A stretch of DNA of 64,000 nucleotides, from NCBI RefSeq assembly GCF_900115505.1, contig NZ_FOWQ01000001.1, forward strand, positions 1 through 64,000, read 5' to 3'. This document shows positions 7,423-19,256 of this stretch, one piece after another; the stretch's first letter is position 1; each line of letters begins with the position of its first letter. The position numbers and the translations under genes were made by a program. Source of the stretch: Geodermatophilus dictyosporus. Lineage in GTDB: Bacteria; Actinomycetota; Actinomycetes; Mycobacteriales; Geodermatophilaceae. Under the pieces are notes generated by a model. That model worked only from the letters and a program-made list of their open reading frames with translations, ran no database searches and had not been told where the DNA came from.

Positions 7423-8349
7423 GTGTCCCGTACGGGGGACCGGCACGGCCGCGGCCAGGGCGTCGTGAGCCTGCCGCCGCGCGCACCGTCCGAGATCGAG
7501 GTCGTGGCGCACCGCGGCGTCTCGGCGGAGGCCCCCGAGCACACGCTGACCGCCTACCAGCAGGCGCTGGCCCTCGGGGCGGACGCCGTGGAGTGTGACG
7601 TCCGGATGACCCGCGACGGCGTGCTGGTGTGCGTGCACGACCGGCGCATCAACCGGACGTCCACGGGCCGCGGGGTGGTGTCGGCGCTGGACCTCGCCGA
7701 GCTGGAGCGGCACCGCGTCGTCCACCGGCGGCCCCGGGGTGCCGCGATCCGGGGCCGCCCGTCGCGACCCGCCGCCCCGGAGGACGACGACGAGGCCGAC
7801 GAGGACGCCGGGCGGGTGCTCACCCTGGACCGGTTGCTCGACTACGTGACGGCCACGCCCGGGCGCGTGCGGCTGGCGATCGAGACCAAGCACCCGACCC
7901 GTCACGCCGGGCAGGTCGAGGCGGCCCTGCTGGCCAGTCTCCGGCGGTTCGGGCTGCTGTCCGGCGGGCGCCCACTCGAGTGGTCGGGCCGTCCGGCGGT
8001 GCGGGTCATGAGCTTCTCGCCGACGGCGGTGCGGCGGGTCCGTGCCCTGGCGCCGGAACTGCCCACCGTGCACCTGGTCCGCCAGGTGCTGCCGCGCTCG
8101 CGGTCGCGGCCCGTCCTGCCGGCCGGCACCGCCGTCGGTCCGTCCCTGGCGATGCTGCGCCACGACCCGCGCCTCGTGGCACGACTGCACCGGGCCGGGC
8201 TGCAGGTCCACGTGTGGGTCGTCAACCGTCCGCGCGACATGCAGTTCGCGGTGTCCCTGGGGGTGGACGCGATCATCACCGACGAGGCCGCGTCCCTCAT
8301 GCAGCTCCTGGGGCGGGGCGGGCCGCCGTCCCTGATGAGCGCGGGCTGA
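7423..8349 (+). CDS. Glycerophosphodiester phosphodiesterase (GDPD) family protein
   Basis: The 308-residue protein has the GDPD TIM-barrel signature: VVAHRGVSAEAPEHTLTAY (about residues 27-45), GADAVECDVRMTRDGVLVCVHD (about 49-70) with the Glu/Asp metal ligands and catalytic His, and the C-terminal VWVVNRP and DAIITDEA motifs. It hydrolyses glycerophosphodiesters to glycerol-3-phosphate and an alcohol. No signal peptide is apparent, so it is probably cytoplasmic. GAGGAGA four bases before GTG 7423 supports the start. An acidic insert (EDDDEADEDAG, about residue 125) is unusual but lies in a loop. Confidence 0.9.
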   Translation: MSRTGDRHGRGQGVVSLPPRAPSEIEVVAHRGVSAEAPEHTLTAYQQALALGADAVECDVRMTRDGVLVCVHDRRINRTSTGRGVVSALDLAELERHRVVHRRPRGAAIRGRPSRPAAPEDDDEADEDAGRVLTLDRLLDYVTATPGRVRLAIETKHPTRHAGQVEAALLASLRRFGLLSGGRPLEWSGRPAVRVMSFSPTAVRRVRALAPELPTVHLVRQVLPRSRSRPVLPAGTAVGPSLAMLRHDPRLVARLHRAGLQVHVWVVNRPRDMQFAVSLGVDAIITDEAASLMQLLGRGGPPSLMSAG

Positions 8350-8414
8350 CCGCCACCGGCACCACGCACCGGCGCCGGTCCCCGCCGCTGCCCGGCGGTC
8401 GGGGAACGGCCTCG

Positions 8415-8420
8415 TATCGT
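8415..8420 (+). promoter_or_regulatory. Putative -10 element before MFS gene at 8429
   Basis: TATCGT is followed by eight bases and then ATG 8429, with no ribosome-binding site between; consistent with a leaderless or near-leaderless transcript. Confidence 0.35.
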
Positions 8421-8428
8421 CCTCCGCC

Positions 8429-9592
8429 ATGCGGCCCGCAGCGTCGGTCGACTCCGTCCGGAGCTGGGTGGTGGTCGCCGCGGCCTTCGCGGCGATGTTC
8501 GCGTCCTTCGGGATCGCCTACTCCTTCGGCGCGTTCCTCGAGCCGATGGCCGAGGAGTTCGGCACCGGCCGCGGCGCCACGTCGACGTTCTTCGCCCTGA
8601 CCTCGCTCACGTACTTCGGCCTCGGCGCCCTCAGCGGCGTCGCGGTGGACCGCTACGGCCCCCGGCGGGTGCTGCTCGCGGGCGGGGTCGCCCTCGGCGC
8701 GGGGCTGGCGGCGACGTCGCAGGCCGGTGAGCTGTGGATCGGGCTGGTCACCTACGGCCTCGGCGTCGGCATCGGGGTGGCCTGCGCCTACGTCCCGATG
8801 GTCGCCGTCGTCGGCGGCTGGTTCGAGCGGCGGCGCACGCTCGCGATCGGGGTGGCGGTGACCGGGATCGGCCTGGGCACCCTCACCGTCGCGCCGCTGG
8901 CGGCCGCGATGATCGACGAGCTGGGCTGGCGGACCACCCACCTCGTGCTCGGGGTGGGCGGCGCCGCCGTCCTCGTGGCCTGCGCCCTGGTCGTCCCCCG
9001 CCCGCCGGTGCGGCCCGGCCCGGCGGCGCTCACGCTGGAGGAGGCGGTGCGCAACCGCGACTACCGGCGGCTGTACCTGGCGTCGGTCCTCCTGAGCGTC
9101 GCGCTGTTCGTGCCGTTCGTGCACCTGCCCGGGTACGCCGAGCAGGCCGGGGCCGACCGGGTCGCGGCGGCGGCGCTGGTCGGGGTGATCGGCGCGGCGA
9201 GCACCGCCGGCCGACTGGTGCTCGGGGCGGTCGCGGCGAGGACGGGTGCGCTGCGCGCCTACCAGGGGTGCTTCCTGGTGATGGGGGCCAGCTTCGCGCT
9301 CTGGGGCCTCGACGGCGGGTACGGCGTGCTCGTCGTCTTCGCCGTCGTCCTGGGGGTCGGCTACGGCGGGTTCGTCGCCATCGGGCCCGCCGTCGTCGCC
9401 GAGCGCTTCGGCACCACCCGGCTGGGCGGGCTGCTGGGCGTGCTCTACACCAGTGCCGGGATCGGGTCGGCGGTGGGCGCCCCGCTCGCCGGGCTGGCCG
9501 TCGACGCCACCGGCTCCTACGTCCCGGTCGTCGCCGGGTGCCTGGCCCTCGGGCTGGCCGCCTTCGTGACCACGCTCCGCGTCGGCCGCTGA
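8429..9592 (+). CDS. MFS transporter, monocarboxylate/oxalate-formate type
   Basis: A 387-residue protein with twelve predicted helices. The first helix (VVVAAAFAAMFASFGIAYSFGAFLEPM) and the loop LSGVAVDRYGPRRVLLAGG match the MCT/OFA branch of the major facilitator superfamily, which moves small carboxylates with protons. No adjacent metabolic gene tells the substrate. The ATG at 8429 is used because TATCGT lies eight bases upstream and no better start exists. Confidence 0.85.
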   Translation: MRPAASVDSVRSWVVVAAAFAAMFASFGIAYSFGAFLEPMAEEFGTGRGATSTFFALTSLTYFGLGALSGVAVDRYGPRRVLLAGGVALGAGLAATSQAGELWIGLVTYGLGVGIGVACAYVPMVAVVGGWFERRRTLAIGVAVTGIGLGTLTVAPLAAAMIDELGWRTTHLVLGVGGAAVLVACALVVPRPPVRPGPAALTLEEAVRNRDYRRLYLASVLLSVALFVPFVHLPGYAEQAGADRVAAAALVGVIGAASTAGRLVLGAVAARTGALRAYQGCFLVMGASFALWGLDGGYGVLVVFAVVLGVGYGGFVAIGPAVVAERFGTTRLGGLLGVLYTSAGIGSAVGAPLAGLAVDATGSYVPVVAGCLALGLAAFVTTLRVGR

Positions 9593-9595
9593 CGG

Positions 9596-10900
9596 GTGGT
9601 GCCCGGTGCCGCGGCCGGACGGGGCGGCACACTGGGGCGGTCCGGCCGACGCACGTCGGCGTCGACCCAGGAGGCCGTCATCCCCGCTCACCAGCTGCTC
9701 GACGAGGCGACGCGGGTCGCCGACCTCCTGCTCGAGGTCCAGACCCGGGTGAACGGGCAGATCGACGACGCGCTGGCCGAGTCGCTGCCCGGCGTCCAGC
9801 GCCGGCTCGGCGTCTCCCCGGACGACGCCGTCGACGTCTCCGGACTGGTCAACACCCGGATCACCGGCCTGAGCGTCGTCGTCACCCCGGCCTCGGTGGC
9901 CGCCGTCGTGCCGCTGCCGCCCGGGTCCGCGGCCACCACCGCGGCCGCCCGCCGCGCGGTGACCGACGTCCTCCGCGGCGACGACGACCGCCTGGTGGTG
10001 ATCGCCGGCCCCTGCTCGATCCACGACCCCGAGGCAGCGCTCGAGTACGCCGCCTTCCTCGCGCGGGTGCGGCAGCGGCACGCCGGCGACCTCGAGGTGC
10101 TCATGCGGACCTACACCGAGAAGCCGCGGACCGAGGTCGACTGGAAGGGGTTCGCCTACGACCCGTTCCTCGACGGGTCCAGCCGGATCAGCGTCGGGCT
10201 GGTGGCCACCCGGATGCTCATGTGCCGCATCACCGCGACGGGCGTGCCGGTGGCCGCCGAGCCGCTCAACGCGCTCACCCCGCAGTACGTCAACGGGCTG
10301 GTCACCTACAACGGCGTCGGCGCGCGCAACGTCACCGACCAGACCGCCCGCGAGCGGGTGTCGGGCTTCTCCTCGGTGGTCGGGTTCAAGAACTCGCCGG
10401 AGGGCAGCATCGACTCCGCCGTCTCGGCCGTCGTCGCCGCCCGCGCCCCGCACGAGTTCCTCGGTGTCGACGCGCACGGGGTGAGCGCGCAGCTGTCGAC
10501 CACGGGCAACGACACCGCCCACGTCATCCTGCGCGGCACCGCCGACGGCCCCAACCACTCCGCGGAGCACGTCGCCGAGGTCAAGCGGAAGCTGGCCGCC
10601 CGGGGGCTGCCGGAGGTGGTCGTCGTCGACGCCTCGCACGGCAACAGCCGCAAGGACCACCGGCGCCAGCCCGGGGTCGTGGCCGACCTGGCCGCGCAGG
10701 TCGCCGGGGGTGAGCGGGCCGTCCGCGGCGTCATGGTGGAGAGCCACCTGGTCGAGGGCCGGCAGGACCTCGACCGCGAGCACCCCGAGCGGCTGGCCTA
10801 CGGCGTGAGCGTCACCGACTCCTGCGTCGACCCCGCGACGACCGAGGCGATGCTGGCCGAGCTCGCCGGGGCCGTCCGCGCCCGGCGCGGGCGCGCGTAG
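9596..10900 (+). CDS. 3-deoxy-7-phosphoheptulonate (DAHP) synthase, class I
   Basis: The protein aligns to the AroF/AroG/AroH type and would condense phosphoenolpyruvate and erythrose-4-phosphate, the first step of the shikimate pathway. Visible active-site elements are GPCSIHD, MRTYTEKPRTEVDWKG, GAR, GFKN, ILRGT, DASHGNS, VMVESHLVEG and VTDSC, so all metal and substrate ligands seem present. The segments between motifs differ from the Escherichia coli enzymes (AEPLNALTPQY; GVDAHGVSAQL), suggesting a divergent subgroup. The start is uncertain: the only strong ribosome-binding site, AGGAGG at 9669-9674, points at an in-frame ATC (9680); the nearest in-frame GTGs are at 9596 and 9599. The true protein may begin IPAHQLLDEATRVADL, about 406 residues. 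Confidence 0.85.
   Translation: MVPGAAAGRGGTLGRSGRRTSASTQEAVIPAHQLLDEATRVADLLLEVQTRVNGQIDDALAESLPGVQRRLGVSPDDAVDVSGLVNTRITGLSVVVTPASVAAVVPLPPGSAATTAAARRAVTDVLRGDDDRLVVIAGPCSIHDPEAALEYAAFLARVRQRHAGDLEVLMRTYTEKPRTEVDWKGFAYDPFLDGSSRISVGLVATRMLMCRITATGVPVAAEPLNALTPQYVNGLVTYNGVGARNVTDQTARERVSGFSSVVGFKNSPEGSIDSAVSAVVAARAPHEFLGVDAHGVSAQLSTTGNDTAHVILRGTADGPNHSAEHVAEVKRKLAARGLPEVVVVDASHGNSRKDHRRQPGVVADLAAQVAGGERAVRGVMVESHLVEGRQDLDREHPERLAYGVSVTDSCVDPATTEAMLAELAGAVRARRGRA
9669..9682 (+). promoter_or_regulatory. Perfect Shine-Dalgarno pointing at an ATC codon
   Basis: AGGAGG (9669-9674) lies five bases before ATC (9680-9682), which is in frame with the DAHP synthase and directly precedes its conserved N-terminal region. 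No ATG, GTG or TTG stands at the right distance. Confidence 0.5.
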
Positions 10901-11041
10901 CAGGAGGCCGGCAGGCCCGTCCGGCCGGCCGGCGGCCCCCGGCACCCGCCTGCTCGACTGGATCCGGTACCGGACCGGCCGATGGTCTGACCGGATCCCG
11001 TCCCCGGCCCGGAGTGGCCCGTCCCGAGAGGTGCCGCCCCC

Positions 11042-12664
11042 ATGGGTCTGCTCAGCCGCCTGCGCACCGGCCCCCGCCTGTTCCTCGCCTTCCTGCTCGT
11101 CTTCGGCCTGTCCTCGGCCGCGACGGTGGTCGGGCTGGTCGGGCTGGGCCAGCAGCACGCCGCGGCGGTCGAGGCCGACCACCTGCGCGTGCTGGTGCAG
11201 GAGATGGACTCCTCGGCGTACTACACGGCCAGCATCGGCGCCTGGCAGATGGGCGTCAGCACCGACGCCTTCGCCCTCGGTGCGCAGCAGGCGGTGTCCG
11301 ACGGCGCCCCCAACTGGACGGGCCTGCAGGGTGAGCTCGCGGCGGCCCGGGAGATGCTCGACTCGGTCCACACCGAGTACATGACCCCGGCCGAGCGCGA
11401 GGACTTCACCGTCCTGACCGCCCGGTGGGAGGACTTCTTCGCCACCGCCGACCAGGAGCGGGCCATCCTCACCTCCGGGGCGCCGGACGCCACCGCCCGC
11501 CTGGTCGCCTGGCTCAACGACGACCAGGCGGGGCAGCTGGCGGTCTACCTCGACCTCGTCGAGATCTCCACGACCATGGTCACCGAGGTGCAGGAGCGCG
11601 CCGCCCGGACCGCGGCCGACGCGGCGGCGGAGGCGAGTGCCTACCGCACCGCCACGCTGGTCACCCTGGGTGCCGCGCTGGTGGCCGCGCTCGTCCTCGC
11701 CCGCGCCGTGCAGGTGTCGGTGACCCGGCCGCTGCAGCGCTGCGTGACGGCGCTGCGCGCGCTCGGCCGCCGGGACCTCTCCGCCCGCCTCGACCTGCGC
11801 AGCCGCGACGAGATGGGCGAGATGGCCGCCGCGCTGAACGAGGCCGGCAGCGGGATGCGCGAGGCCGTCGCCGACATCGGCCGCAGCGTGGAGACGCTCA
11901 GCGGCGCCTCCACCGGCCTGTCCGACGTCGCCACCCGGCTGTCCTCCTCCGCCGCCCGGGTCTCCGAGCAGGCGCAGGGCTCGGCCGGGCTCGCCGCCGA
12001 GGTGAGCCGCAGCGTGCAGACGACGGCCGGCGGCGCCGAGGAGATGGGTGCCTCCATCCGCGAGATCTCGGTCAACGCCCAGCAGGCCGCGCAGGTCGCC
12101 GCCGCCGCCGTCGAGACCGCCCGCGACACCAGCGCGACGGTGGCCAAGCTGGGCGAGTCCTCGGCCGAGATCGGCAACGTGCTCAAGGTGATCACCTCGA
12201 TCGCCGAGCAGACCAACCTGCTGGCCCTCAACGCCACCATCGAGGCGGCGCGGGCGGGCGAGGCCGGCAAGGGCTTCGCCGTGGTCGCCAACGAGGTCAA
12301 GGAGCTGGCCCAGGAGACGGCGAAGGCCACCGAGGACATCGCCCGCCGCGTCGAGGCCATCCAGGCCGACACCGGTCAGGCGACCCGGGCGATCGCCGAG
12401 GTCTCCGACACCATCGACCGGATCAACTCCTTCCAGTCGGCCATCGCCGCCGCCGTCGAGGAGCAGACCGCGACCACCGCGGAGATGAGCCGCAGCGTGG
12501 GCGAGGTGGCCGGGGGCGCGACCGCGATCACGGCGACGGTCGGCGGCCTGGCCTCGGCGGCCGACGCCGCGCAGGAGGAGGCGGCGAGCACCCGCCGCGC
12601 CTCCGACGAGCTGGCCGCCCTGGCCGGGCAGCTGCGCGGGCTGGTGGGGCAGTTCCGGGTCTGA
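11042..12664 (+). CDS. Methyl-accepting chemotaxis protein
   Basis: The 540-residue chemoreceptor has an N-terminal membrane helix (about 10-34), a periplasmic four-helix-bundle sensor region to about residue 195, a second membrane helix ([20 protein letters not shown]), a HAMP linker ([20 protein letters not shown]) and a long cytoplasmic coiled coil. The signalling tip reads [20 protein letters not shown], the hallmark that docks CheA and CheW. No che genes are in this window, so its partners are encoded elsewhere. ATG 11042 follows a weak GAGAGGTG. Ligand unknown. Confidence 0.95.
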   Translation: MGLLSRLRTGPRLFLAFLLVFGLSSAATVVGLVGLGQQHAAAVEADHLRVLVQEMDSSAYYTASIGAWQMGVSTDAFALGAQQAVSDGAPNWTGLQGELAAAREMLDSVHTEYMTPAEREDFTVLTARWEDFFATADQERAILTSGAPDATARLVAWLNDDQAGQLAVYLDLVEISTTMVTEVQERAARTAADAAAEASAYRTATLVTLGAALVAALVLARAVQVSVTRPLQRCVTALRALGRRDLSARLDLRSRDEMGEMAAALNEAGSGMREAVADIGRSVETLSGASTGLSDVATRLSSSAARVSEQAQGSAGLAAEVSRSVQTTAGGAEEMGASIREISVNAQQAAQVAAAAVETARDTSATVAKLGESSAEIGNVLKVITSIAEQTNLLALNATIEAARAGEAGKGFAVVANEVKELAQETAKATEDIARRVEAIQADTGQATRAIAEVSDTIDRINSFQSAIAAAVEEQTATTAEMSRSVGEVAGGATAITATVGGLASAADAAQEEAASTRRASDELAALAGQLRGLVGQFRV

Positions 12665-12774
12665 CCCCCGGGTCACCCGGTCCTCCCGCGGCTCCCTGGC
12701 GGAGGCGCCGTCCCGGTCGGCCCGGTCGGCCCGGCCGCGACCGACTCGATGACCGTGGCCGTGTCGACCACCGC

Positions 12775-13115
12775 CGCGGCGCGCCCACCCGGCGGTGGTC
12801 CGCGACGTGGCCTGCGACGGGACGCCGGTGAGCAGTGGACCCTCGACCAGGCGTGCGCCGGCCCGACCCGGCTCACCGGGGGAGGCCGCGAGAGGAGGAC
12901 CGCGAGGCGCTGCGCGAGGTCGCCGCCGCCTCCCGGCCGTGGTTCGGCTTCCCGCTCGTCGTCCGCTGCGCGAGGATCCGAGTCGCGGCCGCATCCTGCC
13001 CCGGGGCCGGGAGCGGCTGCACGACCCGCCCACCGCTCCGACGACCTCGTCGCCGACGCCCACCCCATCCACGGCGCCCGCACCCGGTACGGGTCGCCCG
13101 CACACCGACCGGCAC
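12775..13115 (+). pseudogene. Remnant of a 2-oxo-4-hydroxy-4-carboxy-5-ureidoimidazoline (OHCU) decarboxylase
   Basis: Pieces of one protein are scattered over different frames: DREALREVAAASRPWFGFPLVV (from about 12890 to 12963, quoted in part), then after a frameshift DPSRGRILPRGRERLH (12976-13022), then after another shift and an apparent loss of some 15 codons HRSDDLVADAHPIHGARTR (13036-13087). The order and wording (WFGFPLVV, IL..GRERL, DLVADA.P) fit the C-terminal half of OHCU decarboxylase, a urate-degradation enzyme. The N-terminal half is unreadable. It lies immediately upstream of xanthine dehydrogenase, where such a gene belongs. Identification is by eye and moderate in confidence. 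Confidence 0.55.
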
Positions 13116-13169
13116 CCCGAGGGCCCGGGGCGGGCGCCGGACGACCCGACGACGGACAGGAGCACTCGC

Positions 13170-14638
13170 GTGCAGTCGCCAGCAGTCACCGTGAACGGGC
13201 AGGTGGTGCCCCTCGACGGGGTGGCTCCCCACACCACCGCCCTCGACTGGCTCCGGGGCCGGGGCCTGCTCGGGTGCAAGGAGGGCTGCGCCGAGGGGGA
13301 GTGCGGCGCCTGCTCGGTCCTGGTGGCCCGCCCCGGGGTGGCCGCCCCGACCCAGTGGACGGCGCTCAACGCCTGCCTGCTGCCGATCGCCGCCCTCGAC
13401 GGGCAGGAGCTCGTCACGGCGGAGGGACTGGGCACCCCGGCCGCACTGCACCCGGTGCAGCGCGAGATCGCCGTGCGCGGCGGCTCCCAGTGCGGTTACT
13501 GCACGCCGGGGTTCGTGTGCAGCATGGCCGCGGAGTACTACCGGCCGGACCGGGCCGCCGCAGGGCCGTCCACGGGCCGGCCCGGCGCGGCCGCGGAGCC
13601 CGACGGCCACCTGCACGGCCCGAACGGGTTCGACCTGCACGCCCTCAGCGGCAACCTCTGCCGGTGCACGGGCTACCGCCCCCTCCGCGACGCCGCCTTC
13701 GCGCTGGGGGAGCCTCCGGCCGAGGACCCGTTCGCCGCCCGGCGGGACGCACCGCCGCCCCCGGTGGCGGCCACCCGGGTGGTCGGCGGGGGCGCCGAGT
13801 TCGTGCGGCCCGCCGACCTCCCGGGCGCGCTCGACCTCCTCGCCGGGCGACCGGGGGCGCTGGTCCTGGCCGGCTCGACCGACTGGGGCGTCGACGTCAA
13901 CCTGCGGGCCGCCCGGGCCGCGCTGGTCGTGGCGGTCGACCGGCTCCCGGAGCTGCGCACCCTCGACGTCGGGCCGGAGTCGGTCGAGATCGGCGCGGCG
14001 CTCACCCTGACCGAGGTCGAGACCCTGCTGGCCGGGCGCGTCCCGCTGCTCGACGAGCTGTTCCCGCAGTTCGCCTCCCGGCTGATCCGCAACGGCGCGA
14101 CCATCGGGGGCAACCTCGGCACCGGGTCGCCCATCGGGGACACCGCGCCGGCCCTGCTCGCGCTCGACGCGTCGGTGGTCCTCGCCTCCCCGGAGGGGGA
14201 GCGCGAGGTCCCCCTGGCCGACTACCACACCGGCTACCGGCAGAGCGTGCGGCGGCCCGGGGAGCTCATCCGGGCCGTCCGGATCCCGCTGCCCCAGCCG
14301 CGGGTCGTCGCCTTCCACAAGATCGCCAAGCGCCGCTTCGACGACATCTCCAGCGTCGCGGTCGGCTTCGGCCTCGACGTGGAGGACGGGGTCGTCCGCC
14401 GGGCCCGCATCGGCCTGGGCGGCGTGGCCGCGACACCGCTGCGGGCCCGGGCCACCGAGGCGGCGCTGGTCGGCCGGCCCTGGACCGAGGAGATGGTCCG
14501 GTCGGCGGCCCGGGTGATGGCCGGCGAGGGCACCCCGCTCGACGACCACCGGGCCAGCGCGGCCTACCGGTCGGCGATGCTGGGCCAGGCCCTGCTCAGG
14601 CTCCACACTCAGCACCGGACCCCGCAGGAGGTGGGAGC

Positions 14639-14642
<4 letters not shown>
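13170..14642 (+). CDS. xdhA: Xanthine dehydrogenase small subunit (2Fe-2S and FAD domains)
   Basis: The 490-residue subunit carries both electron-transfer centres. Residues 1-90 form a plant-type 2Fe-2S domain with CKEGCAEGECGAC; residues 90-175 hold the second cluster (QCGYCTPGF, then CRCTGYRP); residues about 200-485 are the FAD-binding domain (VLAGSTDWGVDVN; NGATIGGNLGTGSPIGD). With the downstream subunit it oxidises hypoxanthine to xanthine and urate. Start GTG 13170 is preceded by AGGAG at 13158-13162. The stop overlaps the next start by four bases. An Ala/Gly-rich insert (about 125-155) between the two cluster motifs is longer than usual. Confidence 0.93.
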
Positions 14643-17083
<2,441 letters not shown>

Positions 17084-17093
17084 GGAGCGCGAC

Positions 17094-17918
17094 GTGGACT
17101 GGCTGACGGCGGTCGAGCGGCTGCGCTCGGCCCGCGAGCACGGGGTGCTGGTCACCGTCGCCTCCGTCCGGGGGCACGCGCCCCGGGAGGCGGGCGCCAA
17201 GATGGTCGTCGCGGCCGACCGGACGTGGGGCACCGTCGGCGGCGGGAACCTCGAGGCGGTCGCCGTCGCCCGGGCCCGCGCGCTCCTGGACGCCGGGGCG
17301 CTGCAGCCGGAGCTGCTGCCCGTGACGCTGTCGGACAAGGTCCCCTTCCAGCACGGTGTGCAGTGCTGCGGGGGCGAGGTCACCGTGCTGCTCGAGCCGC
17401 TGCCGGTGGTCCCGGCCGTGGCCGTCTTCGGCGTCGGGCACGTCGGGCTGGAGCTGGCCCGGATCCTGGCCCGGCGCGACCTCGAGCTGCACCTCGTCGA
17501 CTCCCGTCCGGAGCAGCTCACCCCCGAGCGCCTGTCGGTCCTCGACGACGCCCTGGCCCGCGTGCACGTGCACCACGTGCCGGTGCTGCCCGAGCTGGTG
17601 CTCGCCGAGCTGCCCCCGGGCGCGCACGTGCTGGTCATGACCCACGACCACGCCGAGGACGCGGCGCTGTGCGACGCCGCACTGCGCACCCCGCAGCTGG
17701 GCTCGATCGGCCTGATCGGGTCGGCCGGGAAGTGGGCGCGCTTCCGCCGCAAGCTCGCCGACGAGGGGCACCCGCCGGAGGCGATCGAGCGGATCACGAC
17801 CCCCATCGGCCTGCCCGGGATCACCGGCAAGGACCCCGCGACGATCGCGGTCAGCGTCGCCGCGGCGCTCGCGCTGGCCTTCCAGCGCGACGGGACCACC
17901 GTGCGGGCCGGCTGGTGA
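17094..17918 (+). CDS. xdhC: Xanthine dehydrogenase accessory protein XdhC
   Basis: The 274-residue protein has the two XdhC/CoxI regions: an N-terminal part with HAPREAGAKMVV, GTVGGGNLEA and VQCCGGEVTVLLEP, and a C-terminal Rossmann-like domain with VAVFGVGHVGLELARI and MTHDHAEDAAL. Family members bind the molybdenum cofactor, protect it during sulfuration and insert it into XdhB. It follows xdhB by ten bases and ends four bases into the guanine deaminase start, so it is part of the same operon. GTG 17094 is preceded by GAGGAGCG. Confidence 0.94.
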   Translation: MDWLTAVERLRSAREHGVLVTVASVRGHAPREAGAKMVVAADRTWGTVGGGNLEAVAVARARALLDAGALQPELLPVTLSDKVPFQHGVQCCGGEVTVLLEPLPVVPAVAVFGVGHVGLELARILARRDLELHLVDSRPEQLTPERLSVLDDALARVHVHHVPVLPELVLAELPPGAHVLVMTHDHAEDAALCDAALRTPQLGSIGLIGSAGKWARFRRKLADEGHPPEAIERITTPIGLPGITGKDPATIAVSVAAALALAFQRDGTTVRAGW

Positions 17919-19225
17919 CGCTCTTCCGCGGCACCGTCCTCGACACGCCCGACGACCCGTTCGCCGGGGGGCTCCTGCGCGCCGAGGCCGACGCCGGGCT
18001 GCTCGTGCGGGACGGGCAGATCGTCGAGCGCGGGGGATTCCCGGAGCTGCGTGCCCGCCACGCCGGGGAGGACGTCGTCGACCTGACCGGTGGCCTGGTG
18101 CTGCCCGGTCTCGTGGACACCCACGTCCACTTCCCGCAGGTGCGGGTGATCGGCGGGCTGGGCATGCCGCTGCTGGACTGGCTGCAGCACTGCGCGCTCC
18201 CCGAGGAGGCGCGGCTGCGGGAGGTCGCCTACGCGCGGGAGGTGGCGGCGGAGTTCGTCGGCGGCCTGGCGCAGGCGGGGACCACGACGGCGCTCGTCTT
18301 CGGCGCGCACTTCCCCGCGGCGGTCGACGTCCTGTTCGCCGAGGCGGCCCGGGTGGGGCTGCGCGTCACCAGCGGGCTCGTCGTCAGCGACCGGGTGCTG
18401 CGCGAGGAGCTGCTGACGACGCCGCAGCGGGCCTACGACGAGGGCCTGGCGCTCGCCCGGCGCTGGCACGGGGTGGGCCGCAACCGCTACGCGGTGACCC
18501 CGAGGTTCTCCCTGTCCTGCGACGAGGCGCTGCTGGACTCCTGCGGGTCGCTGCTCGCGGACGTGCCCGGCTCCTGGTTCACCTCGCACGTCAACGAGAA
18601 CACCGTCGAGATCGCCACGGTCGCGGAGATGTTCGGCGGCTGCCCGCACTACCTCGACACCTACGACCGGTACGGCCTGATCGGCCGGCGCAGCGTCCTG
18701 GCGCACAACGTGCACCCCACGGACGACGAGCTGAAGGTCCTGGCCGACCGGGACGCGAGCGTGGCGCACTGCCCGACCAGCAACGCCGCCCTGGGCAGCG
18801 GGCTGTTCCCCCTCAGGCGGCACGTGGCGTCCGGCGTCCGCGTGGCGCTGGGGTCCGACGTGGGCGCGGGTGCGGGGCTGTGCCTGCTCAAGGAGGGACT
18901 GCAGGCCTACTTCGCCCAGCAGCTGCTCGGCGGCGACGGGCTGCACCTCACGTCCTCGCACCTGCTGCACCTCGCGACCTCCGCGGGGGCCGCGGCGCTC
19001 GGGCTCGACGGCGAGGTGGGCGACCTGGGAGTGGGCAAGCGCTTCGACGCCCTCTGGCTCAGGCCCCGGCCGGGGACGCCGCTGGACGTGACGCTGCGCA
19101 ACGCCACGGGGCCGGAGGACGCGCTGGCGAAGGCCTTCGTGCTGGGCTCGCCGGCCGACGTCGCGGCGGTGTGGGTCGACGGCGAACCGCTCCGGGGCCG
19201 GCCGGGCGGTGACGAGGGGCGCTGA
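17915..19225 (+). CDS. guaD: Guanine deaminase
   Basis: A 436-residue amidohydrolase that converts guanine to xanthine, the substrate of the dehydrogenase encoded just upstream. Features: VTLFRGTVLDTPDDPF at the N-terminus as in guanine deaminases, metal-binding PGLVDTHVHFPQ, GMPLLDWL, SHVNENTVEI, HNVHPTDDELKVL, and GSDVGAGAGLCLLKEGLQ near the C-terminus. Start GTG 17915 overlaps the xdhC stop (GTGA). The run xdhA-xdhB-xdhC-guaD has no internal gap over ten bases and is surely one operon. Confidence 0.94.
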   Translation: MTLFRGTVLDTPDDPFAGGLLRAEADAGLLVRDGQIVERGGFPELRARHAGEDVVDLTGGLVLPGLVDTHVHFPQVRVIGGLGMPLLDWLQHCALPEEARLREVAYAREVAAEFVGGLAQAGTTTALVFGAHFPAAVDVLFAEAARVGLRVTSGLVVSDRVLREELLTTPQRAYDEGLALARRWHGVGRNRYAVTPRFSLSCDEALLDSCGSLLADVPGSWFTSHVNENTVEIATVAEMFGGCPHYLDTYDRYGLIGRRSVLAHNVHPTDDELKVLADRDASVAHCPTSNAALGSGLFPLRRHVASGVRVALGSDVGAGAGLCLLKEGLQAYFAQQLLGGDGLHLTSSHLLHLATSAGAAALGLDGEVGDLGVGKRFDALWLRPRPGTPLDVTLRNATGPEDALAKAFVLGSPADVAAVWVDGEPLRGRPGGDEGR

Positions 19226-19256
19226 GCGCGCCGCCGTCCGTGCCCGTCCCCGGCGG

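Noticed and set aside
10963-10974. Palindrome TCCGGTACCGGA upstream of the chemoreceptor gene
   Set aside because: Perfect 12-bp palindrome, but a single short GC-rich site with no regulator nearby; could be chance.
12673-13083. 136-residue minus-strand frame between the chemoreceptor and xdhA
   Set aside because: Low-complexity Arg/Pro/Gly sequence; the plus strand here carries readable pieces of an OHCU decarboxylase remnant.
8297-13435. 1712-residue minus-strand open frame
   Set aside because: It runs antisense through MFS, DAHP synthase and chemoreceptor genes; composition is Arg/Gly/His/Asp-rich with no domains. A GC-driven shadow frame.
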